This document shows, in pieces, positions 50,102 through 58,909 of a stretch of 64,000 nucleotides of DNA. Within the stretch, counting starts at the first letter, position 1, and each line of letters starts with the position of its first letter. The stretch is from positions 1 to 64,000 of the forward strand of contig URDG01000008.1 in the NCBI GenBank assembly GCA_900546515.1. Reading direction: 5' to 3'. This DNA is from an uncultured Eubacteriales bacterium (GTDB taxonomy: Bacteria; Bacillota; Clostridia; Oscillospirales; Oscillospiraceae). Below the pieces are notes generated by a model that did no database searches, was not told the origin of the DNA, and saw only the letters and a program-made list of their open reading frames with translations. The translations under genes and the position numbers were made by a program.

Positions 50102-51940
50102 TCAATTCTCCCTGATTAAAAACTCAGGCTCTTTCAAAATGTTCATGAATTCCTCACCGGTAATGGTCTCACGCTCATAGAGGTATTTTGCAAGCTCGTC
50201 GAGCTTTTCCCTGTTGTCGGTAAGGATCTTCAAAGCTTTGTCATGCTGCTTCTTGACAAGCTCCACGACCTCGCGGTCGATCTCACGCTGAGTATCAGCG
50301 GAGCAGGCGAGGGATGTGTCTCCGCCGAGATATTGATTCGTAACGACCTCAAGCGCGACCATATCAAACTCGTCGCTCATGCCGTAGCGCGTTATCATGG
50401 CTCGCGCAAGCTTTGTAGCCTGTTCAATATCGTTGGATGCACCGGTAGTGATGGAGTTGAAGATCAGCTGCTCTGCGGCGCGGCCGCCGGTGAGCGTGGC
50501 TATCTTATTCTCGATCTCTTCCTTGGTCATGAGATAGTGGTTGCCGTCCTCGACCTGCATGGTGTAGCCGAGAGCGCCGGAAGTGCGCGGAACAATGGTG
50601 ATCTTCTGCACGGGCGCAGAGTGCGTCTGCATGGCGGCGACGAGAGCGTGACCGATCTCATGGTACGCGACAATGTGCTTTTCATGGTCTGTGAGTATGG
50701 CGTTCTTCTTCTGATAGCCTGCGATGACGACCTCAATGCTCTCCTCAAGATCGGCCTGTGTCACAAACTTGCGGTCACTGCGCACCGCGCGCAGCGCAGC
50801 TTCGTTTACAATGTTGGCAAGCTCTGCGCCGGACGCGCCGGATGCCATGCGGGCGATCTTGTTGAAATCCACATTTTCTGCAAGCTTGATCTTCTTTGCG
50901 TGGACCTTGAGTATTTCTTCCCTGCCCTTGAGATCCGGCAGCTCGACGGGAACACGGCGGTCGAAGCGGCCGGGACGGGTGAGCGCGGGATCGAGAGAAT
51001 CAGGCTGGTTGGTCGCGGCGAGGATGATGACGCCGTTGTTGCTGTCAAAGCCGTCCATTTCGGTGAGCAGCTGGTTGAGAGTCTGTTCGCGCTCATCGTT
51101 TCCCGACATGTTGCCCTGACGCTTCTTGCCGATGGCGTCTATCTCGTCTATGAATACTATGCAGGGCGCTTTTTCCTTGGCCTGCCTGAACAGGTCGCGC
51201 ACCTTGCTTGCGCCCATGCCGACAAACATTTCAACAAACTCGGAGCCGGACATGGAGAAAAACGGGACGTTTGATTCACCGGCGACAGCCTTGGCAAGCA
51301 TGGTTTTACCGGTTCCCGGAGGGCCTACAAGCAGAACGCCCTTTGGCATGTTCGCGCCGATTTCCCTGTATTTCTCCGGATTATGGAGATACTCGACGAT
51401 CTCGGCGAGATTTTCCTTCGCTTCCTCTTCGCCTGCAACATCGTCAAACTTGATGCCGTCGGCGGATTTGACGTATACCTTCGCGTTGGAGCCGCCCATA
51501 TTGAACATCAGGGAGTTGGGACCGCCGGCGCTCTTAGCCATATTTTTGAACATTATATCGCCTATCCAGACGAAGATAATAATGGGCAGCACCCACGTGA
51601 GGAAAAAGCTGAGCAGCGGGGAGGTCTGCTGTACTATCTCGCTTGAAAACTGTGCACCGGCCTTGAAAAGACGCTCAGTGAGGTTGGGGTCGTCCATCAC
51701 GCCGGTTTTATAGTAATTCTCCTTGGCCTTGTCGGTGAATACGATCTCTGTACTGCTGACCTCAACAAGACCGATGTCGCCGTCCTCGGTCATCTTCATA
51801 AATGTACCGTAATCAACTTCCTTTACCTGTGCGGTAAAGAGCGCCGGTGCGGCAAAGATATTGAAAATGAGAATAAGAAGCAGTGCGACGATAGAATAAT
51901 AGACAAGAGGCCGCTTGTTTGGTTTCTTGATCTCGTTCAT
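50102..51940 (-). CDS. ftsH: ATP-dependent zinc metalloprotease FtsH
   Basis: 612 aa from the ATG at 51940 (CGGAGAAC upstream); the ATG at 51958 has no ribosome binding site. Two membrane helices (about residues 13-35 and 110-128) flank the periplasmic domain. The AAA module has GPPGTGKTMLAKAVAGE (about 208-224), FIDEIDAIGKKR and the SRH region DPALTRPGRFDRRV. The protease zinc site is AYHEIGHALVAA (HExxH). It degrades membrane and regulatory proteins. Transcribed alone. Confidence 0.97.
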   Translation of the reverse strand: MNEIKKPNKRPLVYYSIVALLLILIFNIFAAPALFTAQVKEVDYGTFMKMTEDGDIGLVEVSSTEIVFTDKAKENYYKTGVMDDPNLTERLFKAGAQFSSEIVQQTSPLLSFFLTWVLPIIIFVWIGDIMFKNMAKSAGGPNSLMFNMGGSNAKVYVKSADGIKFDDVAGEEEAKENLAEIVEYLHNPEKYREIGANMPKGVLLVGPPGTGKTMLAKAVAGESNVPFFSMSGSEFVEMFVGMGASKVRDLFRQAKEKAPCIVFIDEIDAIGKKRQGNMSGNDEREQTLNQLLTEMDGFDSNNGVIILAATNQPDSLDPALTRPGRFDRRVPVELPDLKGREEILKVHAKKIKLAENVDFNKIARMASGASGAELANIVNEAALRAVRSDRKFVTQADLEESIEVVIAGYQKKNAILTDHEKHIVAYHEIGHALVAAMQTHSAPVQKITIVPRTSGALGYTMQVEDGNHYLMTKEEIENKIATLTGGRAAEQLIFNSITTGASNDIEQATKLARAMITRYGMSDEFDMVALEVVTNQYLGGDTSLACSADTQREIDREVVELVKKQHDKALKILTDNREKLDELAKYLYERETITGEEFMNILKEPEFLIREN

Positions 51941-51974
51941 AGCTGTTCTCCGTTCCATGATTTTAATTCTATAA

Positions 51975-51980
51975 ATTATA
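51975..51980 (-). promoter_or_regulatory. -10 element of the ftsH promoter
   Basis: On the minus strand TGC plus consensus TATAAT (extended -10). The -35 is weak (TTTTAT, 16-base spacer). Confidence 0.5.
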
Positions 51981-52135
51981 GCATGTTTTCCAAATTATAA
52001 AATACAGAGTTTTTGTGAACTGTTAGAAAATAAACTGTATCTTTTAAATAACTTCGGCTGCGTATCCTTAGCATGATATTAACGCCTGCGGGGCGTATAA
52101 TATAGCCAAAAATGAAAGGAAAAGAGGGGGTATTT

Positions 52136-53056
52136 ATGGAGCTCTGGAAAGAGCTTGAGGCCGAGGGGATAGACAAGGCGCTTATCGACGAGATACGCGC
52201 TTTCAGAGCGGCGCATCCGGCGCCGCCGGAGGCCGGATCGCGTATTCCGAATCCAAAATATATCTATTACGGCAGAGAGATATGGGAGAGCGCTGCCGCG
52301 GCGCTTCTGTGCGGAGAGCATCTTCTGCTTGCAGGGCCAAAAGCGACGGGAAAAAACGTTCTGGCTGAGAATCTGGCCGCAGCATTCGGGCGGCCGTGCT
52401 GGGATGTCTCAATGTACATAAATGTGGATGCGGCCTCGCTGATCGGTGCGGATACGCTTGCGGACGGAAATGTGGTGTTTCGCGAGGGGCCGGTATGCCA
52501 GTGCGCCCGTCTCGGCGGCTTCGGCGTGCTCGACGAGGTGAATATGGCGAAGAATGAAGCTCTGGCGGTTCTGCACGCGGCGCTGGATTTCCGGCGCGTG
52601 ATAGATGTTCCGGGATATGACCGTATATTCCTTGACACGGCGGCGCGCTTCATCGGAACGATGAACTACGGCTATGCCGGCACACGCGAACTGAATGAGG
52701 CGCTCGTATCGCGCTTTGTGGTGCTGGATATGCCGGTGATTTCTCAGGAAAATCTTGAAAAGCTGCTCCGCCGGGGATTCCCGGAAATGAAACCCGTTTG
52801 GATAGGGCAATTTGCAGAGCTCTTTCAGGAGCTTCGCCGGAAATGCGACAATGCGGAGATATCCACAAAAGCACTGGATCTGCGTGGGCTGCTCTCGGCG
52901 CTGCATCTTATCGAAAAAGGCATAAGCTCCGGGCAGGCACTGAAACTGGGTATCATAAACAAGGCGTTTGACCCGTTTGAGCGTCAGCTCGTGGCGGACG
53001 CGGTGTGGTCGCGCATCCCCAGAGATGCAGACAGGACAAAGCTGTTCGGAGTCTGA
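52136..53056 (+). CDS. MoxR-like AAA ATPase
   Basis: 306 aa from the ATG at 52136 (AGAGGGGG 5 bases upstream). Walker A is AGPKATGKNVLAENLA (about residues 68-83), Walker B GGFGVLDEVNMAKNEALAVLHAALDFRR, and sensor 1 RFIGTMNYGYAGTRELNEALVSRF. MoxR ATPases act as chaperones with a VWA-domain partner, here encoded right after with one base between. The client is unknown. Confidence 0.9.
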   Translation: MELWKELEAEGIDKALIDEIRAFRAAHPAPPEAGSRIPNPKYIYYGREIWESAAAALLCGEHLLLAGPKATGKNVLAENLAAAFGRPCWDVSMYINVDAASLIGADTLADGNVVFREGPVCQCARLGGFGVLDEVNMAKNEALAVLHAALDFRRVIDVPGYDRIFLDTAARFIGTMNYGYAGTRELNEALVSRFVVLDMPVISQENLEKLLRRGFPEMKPVWIGQFAELFQELRRKCDNAEISTKALDLRGLLSALHLIEKGISSGQALKLGIINKAFDPFERQLVADAVWSRIPRDADRTKLFGV

Positions 53057-53057
53057 C

Positions 53058-54770
53058 ATGGACAGAGAGGATATCGAAAGCCGGAGAGCCGATAATCAGG
53101 TGTGGAACGGAGCGCAGGATTACAGTATTCGCCCGGAATTCCGCGCCTTTGACAGGCACGGCGATGCGGAGCTGTATTTCAACACGGTCATCGGCCTTGC
53201 CTGCCGCTATTATGATTTTGAAAAGTTCAGGCCGCTTTTCAACGCGTTCCAGAGCCAGCCGCGCGGCGATTTCTACAGCGACCTGTTCTGGCTTGGTCTG
53301 GAAGGGGCTGCATTTGAACGCGCCGTAAAGGACAGGCCGGTCCTTGATGAGCTCAGGAAAGAATATGCGCGCAGCGTGCTTGACGGGGGCAGGAAAAGCG
53401 CCGTCCGCGGGAGCATTGATGATCTGCGCGGGGCGTGGTATCAGCGAGCGCTGGGCGAGCCGGAAAAAGAGGACGAATGGGAAAAAGGCGTACTAGATGC
53501 CCTCAGCTTTCCGCCGGAACTCAGCGAACGGCAGATCACGGAACGCATGGAAGAGCTGCTTTACCGCTATTTCCGCCGCGCCCGCCGCAGTATCACGGAC
53601 CGCCAGTGGGCGGCGTGGGTGGATCGAAGCATAAACGGTAAAGGAAATAGATCAGGAGCGTTTGTCAAACGCAATGCGCTGCGCAGACTCGGACAATACG
53701 ACGGCGGTTCAACGGAGGGAACGGCCGGAAAGGCCAGAAGGGCGTGGATGCTGCTGCAGGGCAAAACGCCTGAGCCTGTGCTGCGCCGGTATGTGGAGGA
53801 CGTTTTCGGCGCGTCCATGCTCACGCCGGCCGAACTTGCGGAGGCAGAGCGTGAGCTGTGCACGGGAATCCATAGAAACTGCCGGCTGCATTTTACGCGC
53901 GGCGCACCGGCAAAGCGCGAGGTCAGCCGCGAGACAGCGTGGGACATTGAGAGCTTCAAGCGTCAGCGCGTGAAAAACCGCGAATATTTTCAGGAGCACA
54001 TCGTGCAGAACCGGCTTGTAATATCACAGCTTGCGCAGAAGCTCCAGAACACCATCCTGCTCCAGCGCGACGTGAGTGAGAACCTTTCGCGTGCAGGCCG
54101 GGTCTCACCGCCGAACGCGTGGCGCGGCAGCGCGCTGAGCGATGAGAAGATATTTCTCCAGCGGCGTCAGGCAGAGTTGGGGGAGCTGTCAGTAGATATT
54201 CTTCTCGACGGCTCGGCATCACAGAACAGACAGCAGGAGAAGCTGTCAACGCAGGCCTTTATCATAGCCGAGAGCCTTTCGCGCTGTCAGATTCCGGTGC
54301 GGGTCTCGTCCTACTGCTCGATAAGCGGCTGTACGGTGCTGCGTGTTCTGCGCGATTACAACGAGAGCGGAGGAAACGACGCAATATTTGACTATGCTGC
54401 CGCCGGATGGAACCGAGACGGTCTGGCCATGCGCGCGATCGGTTGGCTGATGCGCCGCAGCCATAGTGACCACCGGCTTCTGATAATCCTGTCAGACGCA
54501 AATCCCAACGATGACGAGAAAATACCTGACACGGGCATTCTTCCGGGCGGAAAAATTTACGGCGGTAAGCTTGGCGTGCAGGATGCCGCCGCAGAGGCGG
54601 CGAACCTCAGGCGTCAGGGCATAGCGCCGGTATGCGTGTTTACCGGCAGCGACGTGGAGCTTGAGGGGGCGCGGAAAATATATGGACGGGATCTTGTGAG
54701 AATACCGTCCGCCGGATGGTTTGCGGACACTGTCGGAAAGCTTATACAGGGACGTATAAAAGAGCTGTGA
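53058..54770 (+). CDS. VWA-domain protein, partner of the MoxR ATPase
   Basis: 570 aa from the ATG at 53058 (CGGAG 7 bases upstream). The first 390 residues are helical and charged (for example LSERQITERMEELLYRYFRRARR). The C-terminal von Willebrand A domain begins SVDILLDGSASQNRQQEKLSTQAF (about residue 380) with a DGSAS MIDAS motif, followed by RSHSDHRLLIILSDANPND. This is the layout of CobT/BatA-like MoxR partners with a cytoplasmic VWA. The pair likely remodels or inserts metal into an unknown protein. Confidence 0.87.
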   Translation: MDREDIESRRADNQVWNGAQDYSIRPEFRAFDRHGDAELYFNTVIGLACRYYDFEKFRPLFNAFQSQPRGDFYSDLFWLGLEGAAFERAVKDRPVLDELRKEYARSVLDGGRKSAVRGSIDDLRGAWYQRALGEPEKEDEWEKGVLDALSFPPELSERQITERMEELLYRYFRRARRSITDRQWAAWVDRSINGKGNRSGAFVKRNALRRLGQYDGGSTEGTAGKARRAWMLLQGKTPEPVLRRYVEDVFGASMLTPAELAEAERELCTGIHRNCRLHFTRGAPAKREVSRETAWDIESFKRQRVKNREYFQEHIVQNRLVISQLAQKLQNTILLQRDVSENLSRAGRVSPPNAWRGSALSDEKIFLQRRQAELGELSVDILLDGSASQNRQQEKLSTQAFIIAESLSRCQIPVRVSSYCSISGCTVLRVLRDYNESGGNDAIFDYAAAGWNRDGLAMRAIGWLMRRSHSDHRLLIILSDANPNDDEKIPDTGILPGGKIYGGKLGVQDAAAEAANLRRQGIAPVCVFTGSDVELEGARKIYGRDLVRIPSAGWFADTVGKLIQGRIKEL

Positions 54771-54775
54771 TAAAT

Positions 54776-54822
54776 AAAAACAGCACATGGCGGAATCATA
54801 GCCTGCCATGTGCTGTTTTTTT
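54776..54822. terminator. Bidirectional terminator after the VWA gene
   Basis: A 16-bp stem (AAAAACAGCACATGGC) with a 13-base loop and TTTTTTT tail; the zinc-ribbon gene ends 2 bases beyond. Confidence 0.92.
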
Positions 54823-54823
54823 A

Positions 54824-55522
54824 TCAGATAAAGAACTTTTTATGCAGAGAATCTCTGAGGGGCCTGCTGCACCCGATGACGATGAGCATTACTCCGATGA
54901 TCACGCATCCTGCCAGAGGGTAGAAGGCCCAGATAAAGCCCGCGTGCATATTGAAGTTGAGGTTAAGCAGAAATTCTATCAGAACATTATATAATCCGAT
55001 AAGTATGAACATACCGCCGAAGATGAAGAAATATCCTTTGCGCAGGTATTTGAGCAGGGCGGCAGCCGCAGAGAGTATCAGGCACGCCCCGCCGATAACG
55101 GGCAGCGCGAAGGAGAGAAACCAGCGGCCGCCGGTCGCGCAGTTTATATACAGCAGATAAAGCGCCAGAGCCGCGAAATCGGACGGAATAAAGATCACAG
55201 GATTGGGCGACTTGAACCACAGCGGAAGCACAACGAGAATATACAGCAGGAGTACTGCTCCGGCAGCGTAGCCCGACCATATGATTTTCCCGTTTACCTG
55301 CCAGTCAACGAGGAAAACGGTGACAATAGGCAGCAGAAAAAGCATGGTTATAATGAACATTATACCGGAGCGGTTGACATTTTCCGGATTTATGCCGTTC
55401 TCCTTCGGATACGGAGACTCGCCATTGGGACGGCTTACTTCCGGGTTGAATACGACCGTTCCGCATAGCGGACATTTTTTCTCGCTGTCCGCCAGTTCCA
55501 CACCGCATTTTATACAATACAT
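54824..55522 (-). CDS. Zinc-ribbon multi-helix membrane protein (DUF6320-like)
   Basis: 232 aa. An N-terminal zinc ribbon CIKCGVEL...CPLCG (residues 3-21) is followed by a polar linker and six hydrophobic helices from about residue 53. These include IMFIITMLFLLPIVTVFLV, YAAGAVLLLYILVVLPLW and CVIIGVMLIVIGC. It follows the esterase/acyltransferase fusion by 25 bases on the same strand. Such adjacency of zinc-ribbon membrane proteins and acetyltransferase-like genes recurs in Clostridia from memory, so joint action is plausible. No activity is known. Confidence 0.75.
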   Translation of the reverse strand: MYCIKCGVELADSEKKCPLCGTVVFNPEVSRPNGESPYPKENGINPENVNRSGIMFIITMLFLLPIVTVFLVDWQVNGKIIWSGYAAGAVLLLYILVVLPLWFKSPNPVIFIPSDFAALALYLLYINCATGGRWFLSFALPVIGGACLILSAAAALLKYLRKGYFFIFGGMFILIGLYNVLIEFLLNLNFNMHAGFIWAFYPLAGCVIIGVMLIVIGCSRPLRDSLHKKFFI

Positions 55523-55547
55523 TTATATCATCCCTTCCGATTTTATC

Positions 55548-57707
55548 TCAGCGCTCGTTGCTCTCTACCTTTACGTGGATGCCAAGCTCGCGCAGCACCT
55601 TGTAAAAGTGCATCTCAAGCTCAGGCTCTTCTATATTGCGCACAAGGTTGATATACGTTGTTCCGCCGTATGAGAGCAGGGCGCAGTTATATGCGCTGCA
55701 CGAAGGCACTCCGATTATGAAATCCATACGCTCTACATACTGCTGCATGACTTCGGGTAAGCGCACGAGACCGAGGTTTGACATGCACAGGCAGGATTTC
55801 CGCTCGCCGACAGTGTCGAACACAGCCTTCATCGCGGCGTTTTTTACAAAGAGCGGCATGACTTTCAATATGGGTGATTTCTCACTGTTGACATTTGCGG
55901 CAATCTTGGTGCTCATCTGCTTGGCGGTGTTGTCGATGCCCATGCGGTGGTGCACGGCGCTGCATATCTCGCTGAAGGTGTAGTCGCCGAGCTTCGGGTC
56001 GATCTCAGGCGTGATGAAAAGCGCAAAATTGCGCATGGTCTTGCTCGGGAAAAGACTGCGCAGGTTTACCGGAACCAAAACCTTTACCGGCTTGCGCAGC
56101 TTTCGGAACGGCACTTTCTCGGCCTGAAGCCGCAGGATAGCCTGCATCATGGCTGCGGTGAGAAATTCTGTGACCGTGGCCGAATACTCATGCGCCTTGT
56201 CCTTGACTGCGGCGGCGTCGAGCATAAATGTTGTGAGATGGACAAAACCGTCCGGCTCTTTTGTGCCGGTCAGCTTGTACGCCGTGGCTTCGCGCCGGCC
56301 TGCGCTGACAGGCGCGGCGTTTTTGAGAAAGCTGTCTTCAAGCTCCTCGGGAGAGGGCTCGTCGAGACGGCAGAGAACGCCGTCCATGTTCGGCACGGTC
56401 ACGCCGTATCTGCGAGAAATATACTCGGCCAGCAGCGTTTTAAGGAAGATCATGCCGCCGGTACCGTCCGTGAGCGCATGGAATAGCTCCACGGCAATAC
56501 GGTTTTTGTACACCACAATACGGAAAGCGCATTTTTTTATTGAAGAGTACGGCATATGCACCAGCGGATAGCTGTGCTCCTCAGAGATCGGCGGCACATC
56601 TGGCACACGCTCCAGATAAAACCAGAACAGACCCTTGCGCAGGCGCACATTGATGGAAGGAAAGCGCCGCATAGTGACGTCAAGCGCGGCGCGCAGTATT
56701 TCCCTGTCAACAGGCTCGCTCAGCGTGGCCGAAATGCGGAAAACATTGCTCCATTTTCTGCGCAGTGCAGCGGGGTATATCTTTGCCGCATTGTCAAGCC
56801 GCATCCAGCCGGGCTTCTGCTCTGCTGCCATAATGCGCGAGAGGAACTTATTCATCTCGTCAAAGTCGGACATGTTCTCGTTGAGCATGTACAGCACGTA
56901 TGCGTGCCAGCGCTCAGGCGCAATAATAAGCTTGCTTTTGCAGCCGCTCTGCGTGAGCTTTTCGTGCAGGCGGCGGGAATCGTCCAGCAGTATCTCGTCT
57001 CCGCCGACAAATATCAGCGAGGGAGGCAAGCCATCAAGGTCGCCAAAAAGGGGAGAGGCCTGCGGCGCGGTCTCATCGTCGGTATAGCATTCCGCATAGA
57101 AACGCAGAAGCTCTTCTGTGAGAGACGGATCGTTTTCACGGTTGGTCTCATACGAATTGCCTGAGCCGGTCAGGTCGACCCACGGAGAGATGGCGATAAG
57201 GCCGCTTGGCAGCGGCAGATTTTTTTCTTTCAGGCGCAGACACAGCGCATAAATAAGTCCGCCGCCGGCGCTCTCCCCGCACAGGCAGATCTGGCCGGGA
57301 GTGTAGCCCTTTGAAAGAACATAGCGGTAGGCCTCCTCAGCGTCGTCTACCGCGCCGGGGAACCGCGTCTCCGGTGCAAGACGGTAGGCAGCGCAGAAAA
57401 CGCGCACCCCGCACTCGGCAGCCAGCGTCGACGCGAAGCCCTTGGCATAATCGAGATCGCCGCAGGTATAACCGCCGCCGTGGAGATACAATATCATCCC
57501 GGAACGCCGTTCATTCTTCGGTATGACCCATGCGCCCTCAAATTTATCAAACGGATGGTCCTGCACGATAACGTCATGGCGGTGAATGGCTTCCATCAGC
57601 TCGCCGAGCTTGTCCTGCCCCTTGCGTGTGACCTCAAGTGAGCAGCCTGCAACAAAGGGCTTGAAAAAATTAAGCTGTGATCTGACCAGCTTTGCAGATA
57701 ATCCCAT
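55548..57707 (-). CDS. Alpha/beta-hydrolase (HSL esterase) fused to a condensation-type acyltransferase
   Basis: 719 aa. Residues about 1-295 are a hormone-sensitive-lipase-type hydrolase: oxyanion loop HGGGY (76-80), nucleophile GESAG (Ser146), acid in GGDE (Asp237), base in RWHAY (His268). Residues about 300-719 form an acyltransferase of the alcohol acetyltransferase/PapA/condensation class with HALTDG (410-415), the catalytic HxxxDG, and a late hydrophobic beta segment. Both active sites look intact. The fusion suggests an enzyme that transfers and cleaves an acyl ester on a lipid or secondary metabolite. The zinc-ribbon membrane gene follows. The start has AGAGG upstream. Confidence 0.85.
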   Translation of the reverse strand: MGLSAKLVRSQLNFFKPFVAGCSLEVTRKGQDKLGELMEAIHRHDVIVQDHPFDKFEGAWVIPKNERRSGMILYLHGGGYTCGDLDYAKGFASTLAAECGVRVFCAAYRLAPETRFPGAVDDAEEAYRYVLSKGYTPGQICLCGESAGGGLIYALCLRLKEKNLPLPSGLIAISPWVDLTGSGNSYETNRENDPSLTEELLRFYAECYTDDETAPQASPLFGDLDGLPPSLIFVGGDEILLDDSRRLHEKLTQSGCKSKLIIAPERWHAYVLYMLNENMSDFDEMNKFLSRIMAAEQKPGWMRLDNAAKIYPAALRRKWSNVFRISATLSEPVDREILRAALDVTMRRFPSINVRLRKGLFWFYLERVPDVPPISEEHSYPLVHMPYSSIKKCAFRIVVYKNRIAVELFHALTDGTGGMIFLKTLLAEYISRRYGVTVPNMDGVLCRLDEPSPEELEDSFLKNAAPVSAGRREATAYKLTGTKEPDGFVHLTTFMLDAAAVKDKAHEYSATVTEFLTAAMMQAILRLQAEKVPFRKLRKPVKVLVPVNLRSLFPSKTMRNFALFITPEIDPKLGDYTFSEICSAVHHRMGIDNTAKQMSTKIAANVNSEKSPILKVMPLFVKNAAMKAVFDTVGERKSCLCMSNLGLVRLPEVMQQYVERMDFIIGVPSCSAYNCALLSYGGTTYINLVRNIEEPELEMHFYKVLRELGIHVKVESNER

Positions 57708-57755
57708 TAATTTAAACCTCTAGGAAAAAATAACTCTTTCTCTTATAGTTCTAAT

Positions 57756-57784
57756 AATATAGCAGATAGAAGGAAAATAATCAA
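57756..57784 (-). promoter_or_regulatory. Promoter of the hydrolase-acyltransferase fusion
   Basis: On the minus strand TTGATT (57779-57784), a 17-base spacer, and TGC plus TATATT (57756-57761). A 6-bp inverted repeat TAACAG/CTGTTA (57796-57815) lies between this and the divergent corA promoter. Confidence 0.6.
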
Positions 57785-57836
57785 TAAGCTGAACCTAACA
57801 GTTAATGACCTGTTAAAAAATATCTCCGGGGCATGG

Positions 57837-57864
57837 TTGTACTTTTTTCAGTTTATGTTAAAAT
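57837..57864 (+). promoter_or_regulatory. Promoter of corA-like gene
   Basis: TTGTAC (57837-57842), a 16-base spacer, and TGT plus TAAAAT (57859-57864). Confidence 0.6.
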
Positions 57865-57886
57865 ATTAAAAAAGGAATAAGTCGGG

Positions 57887-58813
57887 GTGATCAAATTGTA
57901 TTTCTATGAAATCGGCGACAGGCTGACTGCATCCGGGCATGAGCCGGCGGAAGACACGCCGGCAGTTGTCCTTATGAGCTCAGAGGAGCTTTCGCATGGG
58001 GCGGAAGTGAAAGGACTCGACAGGGTGATCCGACACACTCCAAGTGCGCGTGACGCCAGAGTGTGCAAGGCGGAAGTGCGCTCCGACTGCCTCACCGGGA
58101 CGCTCGTTATCCCGCAGGCGTGGAAAGACGGCGGCAAACTCGCATGCGGCTACCTTATAACCGCAAAACGAGTGATCCTTGTGGACGATACGGGGGCGCT
58201 GGCATCGCATATCAAGCATATTTCAAAGGAGAAATATTGGATGGGAGGCGGCGTCGGCCGGTTTCTCTACAGCTTTTTTGAGCGTCTTATTTCAAAGGAT
58301 CTTCATCATCTCGAGGAGATAGAGGACAAAGCGCAGCAGCTTGAGGACAGGGTGCTCGCGGGGGAGCTGGATGGATTCAACGCACCGATGACAATGCTGC
58401 GCAAAGAGACCATGGCATGGTTCCGCTATTATTCTCAGCTTGACGATGTCGCATGTGAGCTGCACGAAAACGAAAACGGCTTTTTTACGGAGAAGGAACA
58501 GCTGTTGTTCCGCGCATTCGAGGACAGAGTCATAAGACTGCGCGAGGAGGCGCAGCTCCTGCGCGAATATTGCTCCCAGATACAGAGCATGTTTCAGGCG
58601 GAGATAGATATAAAACAGAACCGTATAATGCAGATACTGACTATTGTGACGACTGTTTTCCTGCCGCTTTCACTGCTTGTCGGCTGGTATGGAATGAATT
58701 TCACCGGCATGCCGGAGCTTACATGGAAATACGGCTACCCTGCGATAGTTGTGGTGAGTATCTTGATAGTGCTTGTGAGCATACATATCTGCAAAAAGAA
58801 AAAGTTTTGGTAA
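57887..58813 (+). CDS. CorA-type magnesium/divalent cation channel
   Basis: 308 aa from a GTG at 57887; a TTG at 57896 with GGGGTGA upstream is an alternative. A soluble N-terminal funnel and a long stalk helix (about residues 130-245, including LEEIEDKAQQLEDRV) lead to two C-terminal helices. The first ends in the pore signature YGMNFTGMPE (GMN, about residue 270), followed by VVVSILIVLVSIHICKKKKFW. It forms a pentamer carrying Mg2+ or Co2+ into the cell. Transcribed alone. Confidence 0.92.
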   Translation: MIKLYFYEIGDRLTASGHEPAEDTPAVVLMSSEELSHGAEVKGLDRVIRHTPSARDARVCKAEVRSDCLTGTLVIPQAWKDGGKLACGYLITAKRVILVDDTGALASHIKHISKEKYWMGGGVGRFLYSFFERLISKDLHHLEEIEDKAQQLEDRVLAGELDGFNAPMTMLRKETMAWFRYYSQLDDVACELHENENGFFTEKEQLLFRAFEDRVIRLREEAQLLREYCSQIQSMFQAEIDIKQNRIMQILTIVTTVFLPLSLLVGWYGMNFTGMPELTWKYGYPAIVVVSILIVLVSIHICKKKKFW

Positions 58814-58846
58814 CGGCTTTGTTTATTTATTGTTTTTTGAAAAGAA

Positions 58847-58875
58847 TTGACATACTTATTTGCGGGGATTAATAT
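58847..58875 (+). promoter_or_regulatory. Promoter of nadE
   Basis: Consensus TTGACA (58847-58852), a 17-base spacer, TAATAT (58870-58875). Confidence 0.7.
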
Positions 58876-58909
58876 TCAGTAAAAGACAGATCAGGAGGGT
58901 ACAGATCAG

